From Chlorobiota bacterium (GTDB taxonomy: Bacteria; Bacteroidota; Ignavibacteria; Ignavibacteriales; Ignavibacteriaceae): DNA of 7,251 nt. Positions 1-6,497 of this stretch are shown here, piece after piece. The stretch covers positions 1 to 7,251 of the forward strand of contig RHKR01000102.1 of NCBI GenBank assembly GCA_008363265.1. Reading direction: 5' to 3'. Below the pieces are notes generated by a model. It ran no database searches and was not told the origin of the DNA. It saw nothing but the letters and a program-made list of their open reading frames with translations. The translations under genes were made by a program, and so were the position numbers. The stretch's first letter is position 1, and the number at the start of each line of letters is the position of its first letter.

Positions 1-1
1 C

Positions 2-1081
2 TCCCTCTTCGGGATGGTTCCGGCCGCGCTTATGGGAATTGACATTGAGGATGTTCTGCACAAAACCTTCCTGATGATCGCTGAATCGAAGACAAAGGGC
101 GGCAGCCCGGCACAACTCGGCGTTCTGATGGCAGAAGGCGCGGCAGTGGCTTACGACAAGGTTACATTCATAGCTCCGGGCGTTTTTTCATATTTCGGAC
201 CGTGGGCCGAGCAGCTTATCGCCGAGAGCACCGGAAAGATAGGGAAGGGTATTCTCCCGGTTGAAGGTGAGGAGATACTTGAACCTGCGGAATACGCTGG
301 TGACAGAATATTTGTTTACCTTGCCGACACTTCCGATGATCCGCTGAAGGCGAAGTTCGACGCGCTTGTTGAAGCCGGACACCCCGGGGTTGAGATAATC
401 GTTCCAGACAAGAGTTATATCGGTTACGAGTTCCTCCGCTGGGAGATCGCCACGGCTGTTGCCGGTTGGGGTCTCGGTATTCATCCGTTCGATCAGCCCG
501 ATGTTGAATCGGCAAAAGTTTCGGCCCGCGCGGTTCTTAAGAAATTCGCCGATGAGGGTAAACTCCCCGAACCAACGGTTGCTTTCGAAGAAAACGGAGT
601 GAAGGTAGTGGCTGATGTTAAAGCGACAGCCTTCAAAGAGGCGCTCGCTGAATATATGAAAGCCCTGCATCAGGGTAATCCCGGTGAAGACCTCAGAAGC
701 TACCTCTCGGTTCAGGCGTATGTGAAGTCATCCGCTGAAACCGATGCCTTACTGAAAGAGATCAGATCGAAGTTCCAGAAGCAGTACCGGATAGCTGTTA
801 CAACGGGATACGGTCCCCGGTTCCTTCACTCGACAGGTCAGCTCCACAAAGGTGACCACGGTCACGGACTCTTTATTCAGGTGATCGCGGGTATTGATGG
901 TGATACAATCATTCCTGATGAGGCAGGTTTGAGCGCCGGAAAAATGTCGTTCGGAACACTGGTGGTTGCCCAGGCGATGGGTGACAGGGACGCCCTGACA
1001 GGAAAAGGGAGGAAGGCTTTCACCGTTTTCGGCGGTAAGGATGCCTCCTCGACACTGAAATATTTGCTTGAAAAAATATAG
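2..1081 (+). CDS. pgi: Glucose-6-phosphate isomerase, 3' part (probably C-terminal half of a transaldolase/isomerase fusion)
   Basis: Interconverts glucose 6-phosphate and fructose 6-phosphate in the cytoplasm (glycolysis/gluconeogenesis). The gene is cut by the left edge: the frame is open from base 2 and the codons before the first ATG (base 14) already read S-L-F-G, matching the family's 'S-x-F-G-x-V-P-A-A-L-M-G-I-D' stretch, so that ATG is internal. Counting from it, A-E-S-T-G-K (residues 70-75) holds the catalytic-type Glu, and G-I-H-P-F-D-Q-P-D-V-E-x-x-K (155-168) is a variant of the second isomerase signature ending in the active-site Lys. The roughly 190 residues after it include Y-G-P-R-F-L-H-S-T-G-Q-L-H-K-G (266-280), a stretch I associate with bifunctional transaldolase/phosphoglucose isomerase proteins of about 950 residues. 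The transaldolase half would lie outside the window, so the fusion is inferred. A strong terminator follows. Isomerase identity is secure. Confidence 0.93.
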   Translation, partial: SLFGMVPAALMGIDIEDVLHKTFLMIAESKTKGGSPAQLGVLMAEGAAVAYDKVTFIAPGVFSYFGPWAEQLIAESTGKIGKGILPVEGEEILEPAEYAGDRIFVYLADTSDDPLKAKFDALVEAGHPGVEIIVPDKSYIGYEFLRWEIATAVAGWGLGIHPFDQPDVESAKVSARAVLKKFADEGKLPEPTVAFEENGVKVVADVKATAFKEALAEYMKALHQGNPGEDLRSYLSVQAYVKSSAETDALLKEIRSKFQKQYRIAVTTGYGPRFLHSTGQLHKGDHGHGLFIQVIAGIDGDTIIPDEAGLSAGKMSFGTLVVAQAMGDRDALTGKGRKAFTVFGGKDASSTLKYLLEKI

Positions 1082-1091
1082 ACAGTTGATC

Positions 1092-1129
1092 CCCTGGAGC
1101 GGCAATAATTGCCGCTTCAGGGTGTTTTT
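1092..1129 (+). terminator. Rho-independent terminator of the isomerase gene
   Basis: A 14-bp stem (1092-1105 with 1109-1122, one G-T wobble) closes on a 3-base loop (TAA) and is followed by TGTTTTT. It starts 10 bases after the stop codon and separates the isomerase from the phosphoesterase gene. Confidence 0.9.
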
Positions 1130-1224
1130 AGGGCGATTTACAGAGAAAACGGTCAATTTCAGGGTTAAAAATTTGCATCTTTCCGCTAAATGTATTTAAT
1201 TGCGAGACTTAACAGTAATTTTTC

Positions 1225-1230
1225 GGAAAG
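1225..1230 (+). promoter_or_regulatory. Shine-Dalgarno that decides the phosphoesterase start
   Basis: GGAAAG lies 5 bases before the ATG at 1236. The in-frame TTG at 1200 has no comparable site, and starting there would put a charged, non-signal stretch in front of the signal peptide. An ATG at 1242 is a less likely alternative. Confidence 0.5.
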
Positions 1231-1235
1231 CACCC

Positions 1236-2600
1236 ATGAATATGATCAACGCGGGACGATCAGGATTTAGCCTGACCTTCATTCAGGCAGCTTTCATTTT
1301 GTTGTTTTTGATCACACAACAGGTATACGGTCAGCAAGATCCCCTTGCTTCCGGCCCCATGCCCGGTTACTCTGAAAAAAGAGAAGTCCTCATCTGGCTG
1401 CAGACACGCGGCACCTCCAAAGTTTATCTTGAATATCATCCTGCAGGTCAGAACAGCGCCGTGATCCGTTCCGAAGAGATCACCACTTCGGAAAAAAGCG
1501 GATTCACCGCCTCTTTTATACTGAAAAGGCTGATGCCCGGTACCAGATACAACTACAGCATTTTTATCGACGGTAAGAAAATAACAAAATCCTATCCATT
1601 CACCTTCGCGACTCAAAAGTTGTGGGAGTGGAGGGAGGATCCGCCGGAGTTCAGTTTCCTGACCGGCAGCTGCGCCTACATAAACGATGAACCATACGAC
1701 AGACCGGGCAAACCTTATGGTGGCGACTACCGTATTTTTAGCGACATGGCAGAAAAAGGGGGAGACTTCATGCTGTGGCTCGGGGATAATGTCTATTTAA
1801 GGGAAGCGGAATGGTCGACCCGTGACGGGATGATCTACAGGTATTCACACACGCGGGGGCTGCCCGAAATGCAGAAAATGCTCGCAACCATGCACCACTA
1901 CGCGATCTGGGATGACCACGATTTTGGTCCCAACGACAGTGACCGCGGATGGCGCAACAAGGAAGACGCGCTGGATGTATTCAAAATGTTTTGGGGGAAT
2001 CCCACTTACGGGGTTGAAGGGAAGCCGGGGATCACCACTTCTTTCAGATGGGCTGACGTGGAGTTTTTCCTTCTCGACAACAGATATTACAGAACGCCCA
2101 ACAAGCGTAAAACCGGCGACAGAACCGTTTTGGGAGAACACCAGCGGGAGTGGCTTATTGACGCACTCGCCGGGAGCAACGCCACATTCAAGATAATCGC
2201 GATGGGCGGGCAGTTCCTCAATCCGGCGAAAAGATTCGAAAATTATTCTAATTTCGAGGCCGAGCGTCAATGGATACTCGATATGATCAAAGAAGAGGGG
2301 ATCACCGGGGTTATCTTTCTTACCGGCGACAGACACAGCAGCGAACTTGATATTATGCCGCGAGAAGGGACATATCCACTACATGAATTTACAATTTCGA
2401 CCCTTTCGGCCGGAGTCAGCACTTCAGCAGAAAAAGATGAAAATCCTCTCCGGCATCCCGGCACCCTGTTAGCCGAGAGGAATTACGCAAAGTTCACGGT
2501 GTCAGGGAAGAGCAAGGAGAGGGTTCTCAAGTGCACGGTTTACAATACAGACGGCGTTGAGAAATGGAATTACTTAATTTCCGAAAAGGATGTGAAGTGA
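1236..2600 (+). CDS. Exported PhoD-like alkaline phosphatase/phosphodiesterase (metallophosphoesterase)
   Basis: A predicted secreted metal-dependent phosphoesterase of 454 residues. The N-terminus is a signal peptide: hydrophobic core at about residues 15-26, then V-Y-G before Q-Q at 32/33, so the enzyme acts in the periplasm or outside the cell. Residues about 47-127 resemble the PhoD N-terminal Ig/fibronectin-like domain. The catalytic domain then shows G-S-C-A-Y (144-148), L-G-D-N (182-185), W-D-D-H-D-F-G-x-N-D (225-234), L-D-N-R (280-283) and T-G-D-R-H (363-367), the Asp/His/Asn set that binds the metals in PhoD-like enzymes. Family members hydrolyse phosphomonoesters or diesters such as teichoic acid or phospholipid; the substrate cannot be read from the sequence. 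The gene is flanked by non-coding DNA on both sides and looks monocistronic. I see no Pho box, so phosphate control is not supported. The start could also be TTG at 1200 or ATG at 1242. Confidence 0.88.
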   Translation: MNMINAGRSGFSLTFIQAAFILLFLITQQVYGQQDPLASGPMPGYSEKREVLIWLQTRGTSKVYLEYHPAGQNSAVIRSEEITTSEKSGFTASFILKRLMPGTRYNYSIFIDGKKITKSYPFTFATQKLWEWREDPPEFSFLTGSCAYINDEPYDRPGKPYGGDYRIFSDMAEKGGDFMLWLGDNVYLREAEWSTRDGMIYRYSHTRGLPEMQKMLATMHHYAIWDDHDFGPNDSDRGWRNKEDALDVFKMFWGNPTYGVEGKPGITTSFRWADVEFFLLDNRYYRTPNKRKTGDRTVLGEHQREWLIDALAGSNATFKIIAMGGQFLNPAKRFENYSNFEAERQWILDMIKEEGITGVIFLTGDRHSSELDIMPREGTYPLHEFTISTLSAGVSTSAEKDENPLRHPGTLLAERNYAKFTVSGKSKERVLKCTVYNTDGVEKWNYLISEKDVK

Positions 2601-2601
2601 T

Positions 2602-2628
2602 CTATTGTGATAATTGTCATAGTTTTTT
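2602..2628 (+). terminator. Weak candidate terminator after the phosphoesterase gene
   Basis: An imperfect hairpin with CTAT/ATAG at its base and mostly wobble pairs inside is followed by six T. It sits just after the stop codon. The stem is poor, so it may not terminate on its own. Confidence 0.3.
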
Positions 2629-2719
2629 AAAGTCCCGTGTCACATTTTCGAGCGGGCAATTTTTATTTCTATTTGCAGGCTAAGAACAGACATTTTTTAA
2701 TTTGATTTTCTAATAGAAC

Positions 2720-3844
2720 ATGAGCACAGATTCAACTAACAACCGCGCGATACGACACGAGGAGATCAATACCTCGTTTGGCGATACTTTGCCTGTTGAG
2801 AATCTTATGCTCGACTACAGAATTGCCAATACTGTAGGAGCGCAGGCACTGAAGTTCATACGTGAACACGTGAATCTCAGCAACCCGGCAACCAAAGTGC
2901 TCCACACTTCCTCGAAATTCAACGTTGAATCACTTCCTGATGATGAAGTGGCCGACTTTGTGAACATCCGTACGATGAACCACATCCGCTATCTGAACAA
3001 GTTCTTCGAGGCGGTTAACAGAAAACTGCCGGATAACGGTATTTTCATCGGGACCTTCGAAACATTTGGCCAGAGAAGGCGCAGGATATTCAACCGCTAC
3101 AAAAAATGGATAGCGGCCCCGGTTTATTTTGTTGACTTCATGTTCCACCGCGTCTTCCCGAAACTGAAGATAACAAGAAAGATCTATTTTTTCCTTACCG
3201 GTGGTTCAAACCGTGTCTATTCCCTTACTGAAGTGCTGGGAAGGCTGGTTTCCTGCGGATTTGAAATAGTTGACTACAAAGCTTTTAATGAGCAGACCTA
3301 CGTTGCCGTGAGAAAAGTATCAGATCCCGAGTACAATGAGGAGCCTTCGTACGGCCCCCTCTTCAAGATGCGAAGGATCGGGAAGAACGGCAAGGTGATC
3401 TATGTTTACAAGTTCAGAACGATGCACCCCTATTCAGAGTATCTCCAGAAATTCCTCTTTGAGAAGAACAGCCTCCAGGAAGGCGGCAAGATCAAGGATG
3501 ATTTCCGCGTTACCTACTGGGGCAGGATAATGCGCAAACTCTGGATAGACGAGCTTCCGATGTTTATCAATTTCTTCAAAGGTGATCTTAAACTTGTCGG
3601 CGTGCGCCCCTTGAGCAAGCACTACCTCAGTCTTTATGACGATGAACTCCGCGAAATGCGGCTTAAACACAAGCCGGGACTCCTTCCGCCGTTCTATGCC
3701 GACCTCCCAAAAACCCTGGAGGAGATCATTGAATCGGAGAAAAGGTACCTGCGTCTGTTCGACAAATATGGCTTCATGACCGATGTGAAATACCTCCTGA
3801 AGGCTTTGAACAACATTCTGATCAAGCGCGCACGAAGCAACTGA
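2720..3844 (+). CDS. Methyltransferase-like/bacterial sugar transferase two-domain protein
   Basis: A 374-residue protein. The C-terminal part (about residues 211-345) is a bacterial sugar-transferase (phosphoglycosyl transferase) domain: Y-G-P-L-F-K-x-x-R-I-G-x-N-G-K (211-225), Y-K-F-R-T-M (230-235), D-D-F-R-V-T-x-W-G-R (260-269), I-D-E-L-P (276-280) with the Asp-Glu catalytic dyad at 277-278, and G-D-L-K-L-V-G-V-R-P (288-297). Such enzymes transfer a sugar phosphate from a nucleotide sugar to a polyprenyl phosphate at the inner membrane. The N-terminal part (about 55-198) resembles the back half of a class I SAM methyltransferase (F-V-N-I-R-T-M-N-H-I-R-Y-L-N-K at 80-94, G-I-F-I-G-T-F-E-T at 107-115, a late C-G-F-E-I-V), but no glycine-rich SAM loop is visible. 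The usual hydrophobic membrane hairpin before the transferase domain is also missing. I recall this whole architecture as conserved in Bacteroidota. The start has an AT-rich leader and no Shine-Dalgarno. The acceptor is unknown. Confidence 0.85.
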   Translation: MSTDSTNNRAIRHEEINTSFGDTLPVENLMLDYRIANTVGAQALKFIREHVNLSNPATKVLHTSSKFNVESLPDDEVADFVNIRTMNHIRYLNKFFEAVNRKLPDNGIFIGTFETFGQRRRRIFNRYKKWIAAPVYFVDFMFHRVFPKLKITRKIYFFLTGGSNRVYSLTEVLGRLVSCGFEIVDYKAFNEQTYVAVRKVSDPEYNEEPSYGPLFKMRRIGKNGKVIYVYKFRTMHPYSEYLQKFLFEKNSLQEGGKIKDDFRVTYWGRIMRKLWIDELPMFINFFKGDLKLVGVRPLSKHYLSLYDDELREMRLKHKPGLLPPFYADLPKTLEEIIESEKRYLRLFDKYGFMTDVKYLLKALNNILIKRARSN

Positions 3845-3866
3845 GAGGAACTATTTATATTATTGG

Positions 3867-3895
3867 AAAAGAGTGAACTGCATCACGCTTTTTTT
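3867..3895 (+). terminator. Rho-independent terminator of the sugar-transferase gene
   Basis: A 10-position stem (3867-3876 with 3883-3892, one A-G mismatch) has a 6-base loop. The 3' arm runs into seven T (3889-3895). It lies 22 bases after the stop codon. Confidence 0.75.
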
Positions 3896-3951
3896 ATTTT
3901 AAAAGTACTTTATTTATATTAACGAATTGGAATCTCACAAACTAAACAACC

Positions 3952-3955
3952 GGAG
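3952..3955 (+). promoter_or_regulatory. Shine-Dalgarno that fixes the start of the first barrel gene
   Basis: GGAG lies 7 bases before the ATG at 3963. It rules against the in-frame TTG at 3927, whose extra 12 residues would precede a complete signal peptide. The second barrel gene has the same CCGGAGAAT context (GGAG at 4754-4757). Confidence 0.75.
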
Positions 3956-3962
3956 AATAAAA

Positions 3963-4619
3963 ATGAAAAAATCACACTTGTTGTTGGCACTTATGCTGTT
4001 CGCCCCATTGGCATTTGGTCAGTTGGTACCGAAGTTCAGCCTTGGAGTAAGCGGAGGTGTAGCTTTGCCGCAGGGCGATATGGGTGATCTTTACAAAACC
4101 GGGTTCGGCGGCGCCGTAACACTGGTTCTCCCAATCCCTTTACCTGTTGAGCTTTCTGCATCAGTCGGCTACCACACATTCGGTTTTAACAACGATAAAT
4201 TCAATGAAACACTGAAACTTGCCGGTTCCAACAAAACCGCCGATGTTGATGCCCCTCTTAACCTGATCCCTATCACAGTGAACGCGCGTTACTATTTCAC
4301 GCCTGTTGGTGTACGCCCATACGCGGAAGCCGCTCTTGGTATCGGGATCGCGTCGCTAAAGAACGTTTACATCGAAGGAAATTCACCGAACGCATTCTCG
4401 ATAAAGACAACCGATGTTTCCGAGACAAAACAGTTCTTCAGCCTTGGTGCCGGTTTACTCATAGGCGTTGGCGTTATTGCTGACCTCGATGTCAATGTCA
4501 AGTTTGGTGTTCTTGGTCAGAAGTTCAGCCAGATGACATTCGACGGAAGCACACTCACCTACACAGAGTCGAACGGATCATTCATCGGCATCAATGCCGG
4601 GCTCCGCTTCAAACTTTAA
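3963..4619 (+). CDS. Outer-membrane beta-barrel protein, tandem copy 1
   Basis: A 218-residue exported protein with a signal peptide of M-K-K, a Leu-rich core and cleavage likely after A-F-G at residue 19, leaving Gln20 at the mature N-terminus. The mature part has alternating hydrophobic/polar strands separated by Gly/Asn/Asp turns and ends in F-I-G-I-N-A-G-L-R-F-K-L, a terminal strand typical of outer-membrane barrels. Size and pattern fit the small OMP_b-brl/OmpA-like porin superfamily with about eight strands. P-Q-G-D-M-G-D-L-Y-K-T-G at 36-47 is shared at the same position with the next gene, its paralogue. It is flanked by terminators on both sides, so it is probably transcribed alone. 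No partner or cargo can be read from it; transport, adhesion or a structural role are all possible. Confidence 0.8.
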   Translation: MKKSHLLLALMLFAPLAFGQLVPKFSLGVSGGVALPQGDMGDLYKTGFGGAVTLVLPIPLPVELSASVGYHTFGFNNDKFNETLKLAGSNKTADVDAPLNLIPITVNARYYFTPVGVRPYAEAALGIGIASLKNVYIEGNSPNAFSIKTTDVSETKQFFSLGAGLLIGVGVIADLDVNVKFGVLGQKFSQMTFDGSTLTYTESNGSFIGINAGLRFKL

Positions 4620-4637
4620 CAGAGCTTAACAGATGAT

Positions 4638-4665
4638 AAGCCGCCGCGACCCGGCGGCTTTTTTT
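4638..4665 (+). terminator. Rho-independent terminator between the two barrel genes
   Basis: A perfect 9-bp stem, AAGCCGCCG (4638-4646) with CGGCGGCTT (4652-4660), has a 5-base loop and a T run through 4665. It makes the two barrel genes separate transcription units. Confidence 0.95.
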
Positions 4666-4705
4666 ATTTAATGGCCTGATATCTCTTTTTTTCGTTTAAT
4701 TGTAT

Positions 4706-4713
4706 TATATTTG
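4706..4713 (+). promoter_or_regulatory. Bacteroidota-type -7 promoter element of the second barrel gene
   Basis: TATATTTG matches the TAnnTTTG -7 consensus known from Bacteroidota housekeeping promoters. A T-rich stretch at 4686-4692 lies where the TTTG-like -33 element would be, but is not an exact match. Transcription would start near 4720, giving a leader of roughly 40 bases. Confidence 0.5.
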
Positions 4714-4762
4714 CCGCCGTTGTTAAACCAACATTCATCATCAATTAAACACCGGAGAATTC

Positions 4763-5434
4763 ATGAAACGACTCTTCACATTATTGTTCGTTCTCTTTTT
4801 TGTACCCTTGACATTCGGCCAGTTCATACCAAAATTTGGTATGGCAGTGGGCGGAAGTGTTGCCATGCCCCAGGGAGAAATGGGTGATCTTTACAAGACC
4901 GGATACGGCGGTTACTTTACTCTGATCCTTCCGGTACCGGGACCTTTCGAGGTTTCGGCTACAGCGGGTTTCAACACCTTTAAATTCAACAACGACTACA
5001 TCAACAAACTTTTCAAAGATGCCACAGGCACAGATCCGGGACTTGATCTCGATATTCCGCTGACCATCATCCCGGTAACGGCAAATGCCCGTTACTACTT
5101 CATTCCGGCACTGGTTAAACCCTATGCTGAAGTGAATCTTGGTCTCTCATTCGGTACGATAAAAGCAAGGGTTCCTGATCCGCTCCCCGGAAATCCATAC
5201 AACATGAAGTCGATGGAAAGCTCGGAAACCAAGCAATACCTTGGAATCGGAGCGGGTGTTGTGATCGGACTCGGTATTGTTGCAGATCTTGACATAAACG
5301 CGAGATACGCACTCCTCGGACACGAGTTCGCCGTAAGCACCACTACCGTACAAGGTGGAACGGTTACCTACACAGAGTCAAAATCAAACGGCTCCCTCTT
5401 CGGCATTAATGCCGGCCTTCGCCTGAAACTTTAA
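4763..5434 (+). CDS. Outer-membrane beta-barrel protein, tandem copy 2
   Basis: A 223-residue paralogue of the preceding gene; by eye about half of the residues are identical. The signal peptide (M-K-R, a Leu/Phe-rich core, T-F-G before Gln20) and the P-Q-G-E-M-G-D-L-Y-K-T-G motif (36-47) fall at the same positions as in copy 1. Other shared blocks are N-A-R-Y-Y-F, K-P-Y-A-E, S-E-T-K-Q, T-Y-T-E-S and the terminal strand G-I-N-A-G-L-R-L-K-L. Differences concentrate in the stretches expected to be loops, for example the P-D-P-L-P-G-N-P-Y-N segment that replaces a different loop in copy 1. GGAG 5 bases before the ATG fixes the start. It has its own promoter-like element and terminator, so the copies could be expressed under different conditions. 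Function beyond an outer-membrane barrel is not readable. Confidence 0.8.
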   Translation: MKRLFTLLFVLFFVPLTFGQFIPKFGMAVGGSVAMPQGEMGDLYKTGYGGYFTLILPVPGPFEVSATAGFNTFKFNNDYINKLFKDATGTDPGLDLDIPLTIIPVTANARYYFIPALVKPYAEVNLGLSFGTIKARVPDPLPGNPYNMKSMESSETKQYLGIGAGVVIGLGIVADLDINARYALLGHEFAVSTTTVQGGTVTYTESKSNGSLFGINAGLRLKL

Positions 5435-5445
5435 TTCTACTTTTA

Positions 5446-5481
5446 GGGGCCATGTATCAGGCTGAAAATGGCCCCATTTTT
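5446..5481 (+). terminator. Rho-independent terminator of the second barrel gene
   Basis: GGGGCCAT (5446-5453) pairs with ATGGCCCC (5468-5475) in a perfect 8-bp stem. The 14-base loop can form a small inner hairpin. ATTTTT follows. Confidence 0.8.
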
Positions 5482-5547
5482 CAATGCAGTAATCTTAATT
5501 GCTTTATCAATCTGATTAATTGTGACGCGGACGATTGTAACAGGTAC

Positions 5548-5576
5548 TTTTGTTTTATATATTTTTTTGTATCTTG
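5548..5576 (+). promoter_or_regulatory. Candidate promoter of the restriction-modification operon
   Basis: TTTTG (5548-5552), a 17-base spacer and TATCTTG (5570-5576) resemble the TTTG / TAnnTTTG promoter layout, one base short in the second element. The surrounding DNA is very AT-rich, so chance matches are likely. A start just downstream would put the repeats at 5577-5641 at or inside the transcript start. Confidence 0.35.
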
Positions 5577-5641
5577 ATGCATTGCATTAATAAAATTTGT
5601 TTAAGCAATAGGTAGAATCAATACTCAAATCTTACTATTGC
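5577..5641 (+). repeat. Palindrome and alternating ATTGC/GCAAT repeats in the operon leader
   Basis: ATGCA-T-TGCAT (5577-5587) is an 11-base palindrome. ATTGCATTAA (5581-5590) is almost the inverse of TTAAGCAAT (5601-5609). GCAATAG (5605-5611) is the exact inverse of CTATTGC (5635-5641). The middle arm could pair with either neighbour. The block ends 26 bases before the methyltransferase start and could act as an operator or as competing RNA hairpins; the role is inferred. Confidence 0.45.
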
Positions 5642-5656
5642 ATCTCTCTAGCTTGC

Positions 5657-5661
5657 AGGAG
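5657..5661 (+). promoter_or_regulatory. Strong Shine-Dalgarno of the methyltransferase gene
   Basis: AGGAG lies 6 bases before the ATG at 5668. It is the best ribosome binding site in the window; the nuclease start at 6498 has only a weak GGA-type match. Confidence 0.8.
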
Positions 5662-5667
5662 TAAATA

Positions 5668-6495
5668 ATGGAAATCCATACTAATATATTCTTGGGAGAC
5701 TGTCTGGATACTTTGAAAGGTATTCCTGATAATTCAGTCGACCTGATCTTTACATCCCCGCCATATGCCGACCAACGCAAATCAACCTACGGTGGAATCC
5801 GTCCCGAAGAGTATGTTGAATGGTTCCTACCAAGAAGTGAACAATTTCTTCGCGTATTGAAACCCTCTGGGTCTTTTGTCCTAAATATTAAGGAGAAGGT
5901 AGTTAATGGGGAAAGAAGCACATATGTACTCGAATTGATAATTGGAATGAGACAACAGGGATGGCTTTGGACTGAGGAATTTATCTGGCATAAGAAAAAC
6001 TCATATCCCGGCAAGTGGCCAAACCGGTTTCGAGATGCTTGGGAGAGGTTATTGCAGTTCAACAAAGATAGAAAATTCAATATGTATCAGGATGAAGTCA
6101 TGGTACCTATGGGAGAATGGGCCAAAACCAGGCTACGCAAGTTAAGTGAAACCGATCTACGAAGAGATGATTCAAAGGTGGGGAGTGGCTTCGGAAAAAA
6201 CATTTCGAACTGGCTTGACAGGGATATGGCATACCCATCGAATGTCTTACATTTGGCAACTGAGTGTTCCAATAAAAGTCATTCTGCTGCTTTTCCGGAG
6301 GAGTTACCAGAATGGTTTATCAAATTATTCACACAAGAAGGTGATGTCGTTCTTGATCCATTCCTGGGGTCCGGAACCACAGTAAAGGTCGCTCAGCGTA
6401 TGCATCGTCATTCAATAGGTATAGAGATCCTCCCGGATTACTACTACATGGTAAAAAATCAACTTGAACCCTCAAAATTAGTGCTATTTGGATAA
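5668..6495 (+). CDS. Type II DNA methyltransferase, beta class, probably N4-cytosine
   Basis: A 275-residue methyltransferase that would protect host DNA from the nuclease encoded next to it. The motif order is that of class beta: the catalytic T-S-P-P-Y (29-33, motif IV) comes first, and the SAM-binding D-P-F-L-G-S-G-T-T (230-238, motif I) comes near the end, followed by G-I-E-I (251-254). W-H-K-K-N-S-Y-P (107-114) and H-S-A-A-F-P-E-E-L-P (205-214) are further family blocks; the region between them (about 115-200) is where the target-recognition segment should lie. S-P-P-Y is typical of N4-cytosine enzymes, while N6-adenine enzymes mostly have D-P-P-Y or N-P-P-Y, so N4-cytosine is likely but not certain. 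All motifs are intact and the length is normal. The stop codon lies 2 bases before the nuclease ATG, suggesting coupled translation. The recognition sequence cannot be deduced from sequence alone. Confidence 0.92.
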   Translation: MEIHTNIFLGDCLDTLKGIPDNSVDLIFTSPPYADQRKSTYGGIRPEEYVEWFLPRSEQFLRVLKPSGSFVLNIKEKVVNGERSTYVLELIIGMRQQGWLWTEEFIWHKKNSYPGKWPNRFRDAWERLLQFNKDRKFNMYQDEVMVPMGEWAKTRLRKLSETDLRRDDSKVGSGFGKNISNWLDRDMAYPSNVLHLATECSNKSHSAAFPEELPEWFIKLFTQEGDVVLDPFLGSGTTVKVAQRMHRHSIGIEILPDYYYMVKNQLEPSKLVLFG

Positions 6496-6497
6496 AC

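Noticed and set aside
188..670. 160-residue open frame on the - strand inside the isomerase gene
   Set aside because: It is fully antisense to a clearly conserved gene, shows no recognisable motif and has no ribosome site; a shadow of codon bias.
1200..1235. TTG at 1200 as start of the phosphoesterase
   Set aside because: It has no ribosome site, and the 12 extra residues would precede an otherwise complete signal peptide; ATG 1236 has GGAAAG in place.
1845..2336. 163-residue open frame on the - strand inside the phosphoesterase gene
   Set aside because: It lies opposite the catalytic motifs of the phosphoesterase and resembles no family I know.
2672..2704. TTTG ... TAATTTG as a promoter for the sugar-transferase gene
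   Set aside because: The second element is one base short, the spacing (22) is long, and the region is so AT-rich that such matches are expected by chance.
3927..3962. TTG at 3927 as start of the first barrel gene
   Set aside because: The ATG at 3963 has GGAG 7 bases upstream and begins a textbook signal peptide aligned with that of the paralogue.
6146..6385. 79-residue + frame inside the methyltransferase gene
   Set aside because: It is an out-of-frame shadow; the methyltransferase frame is intact with all motifs across this stretch.
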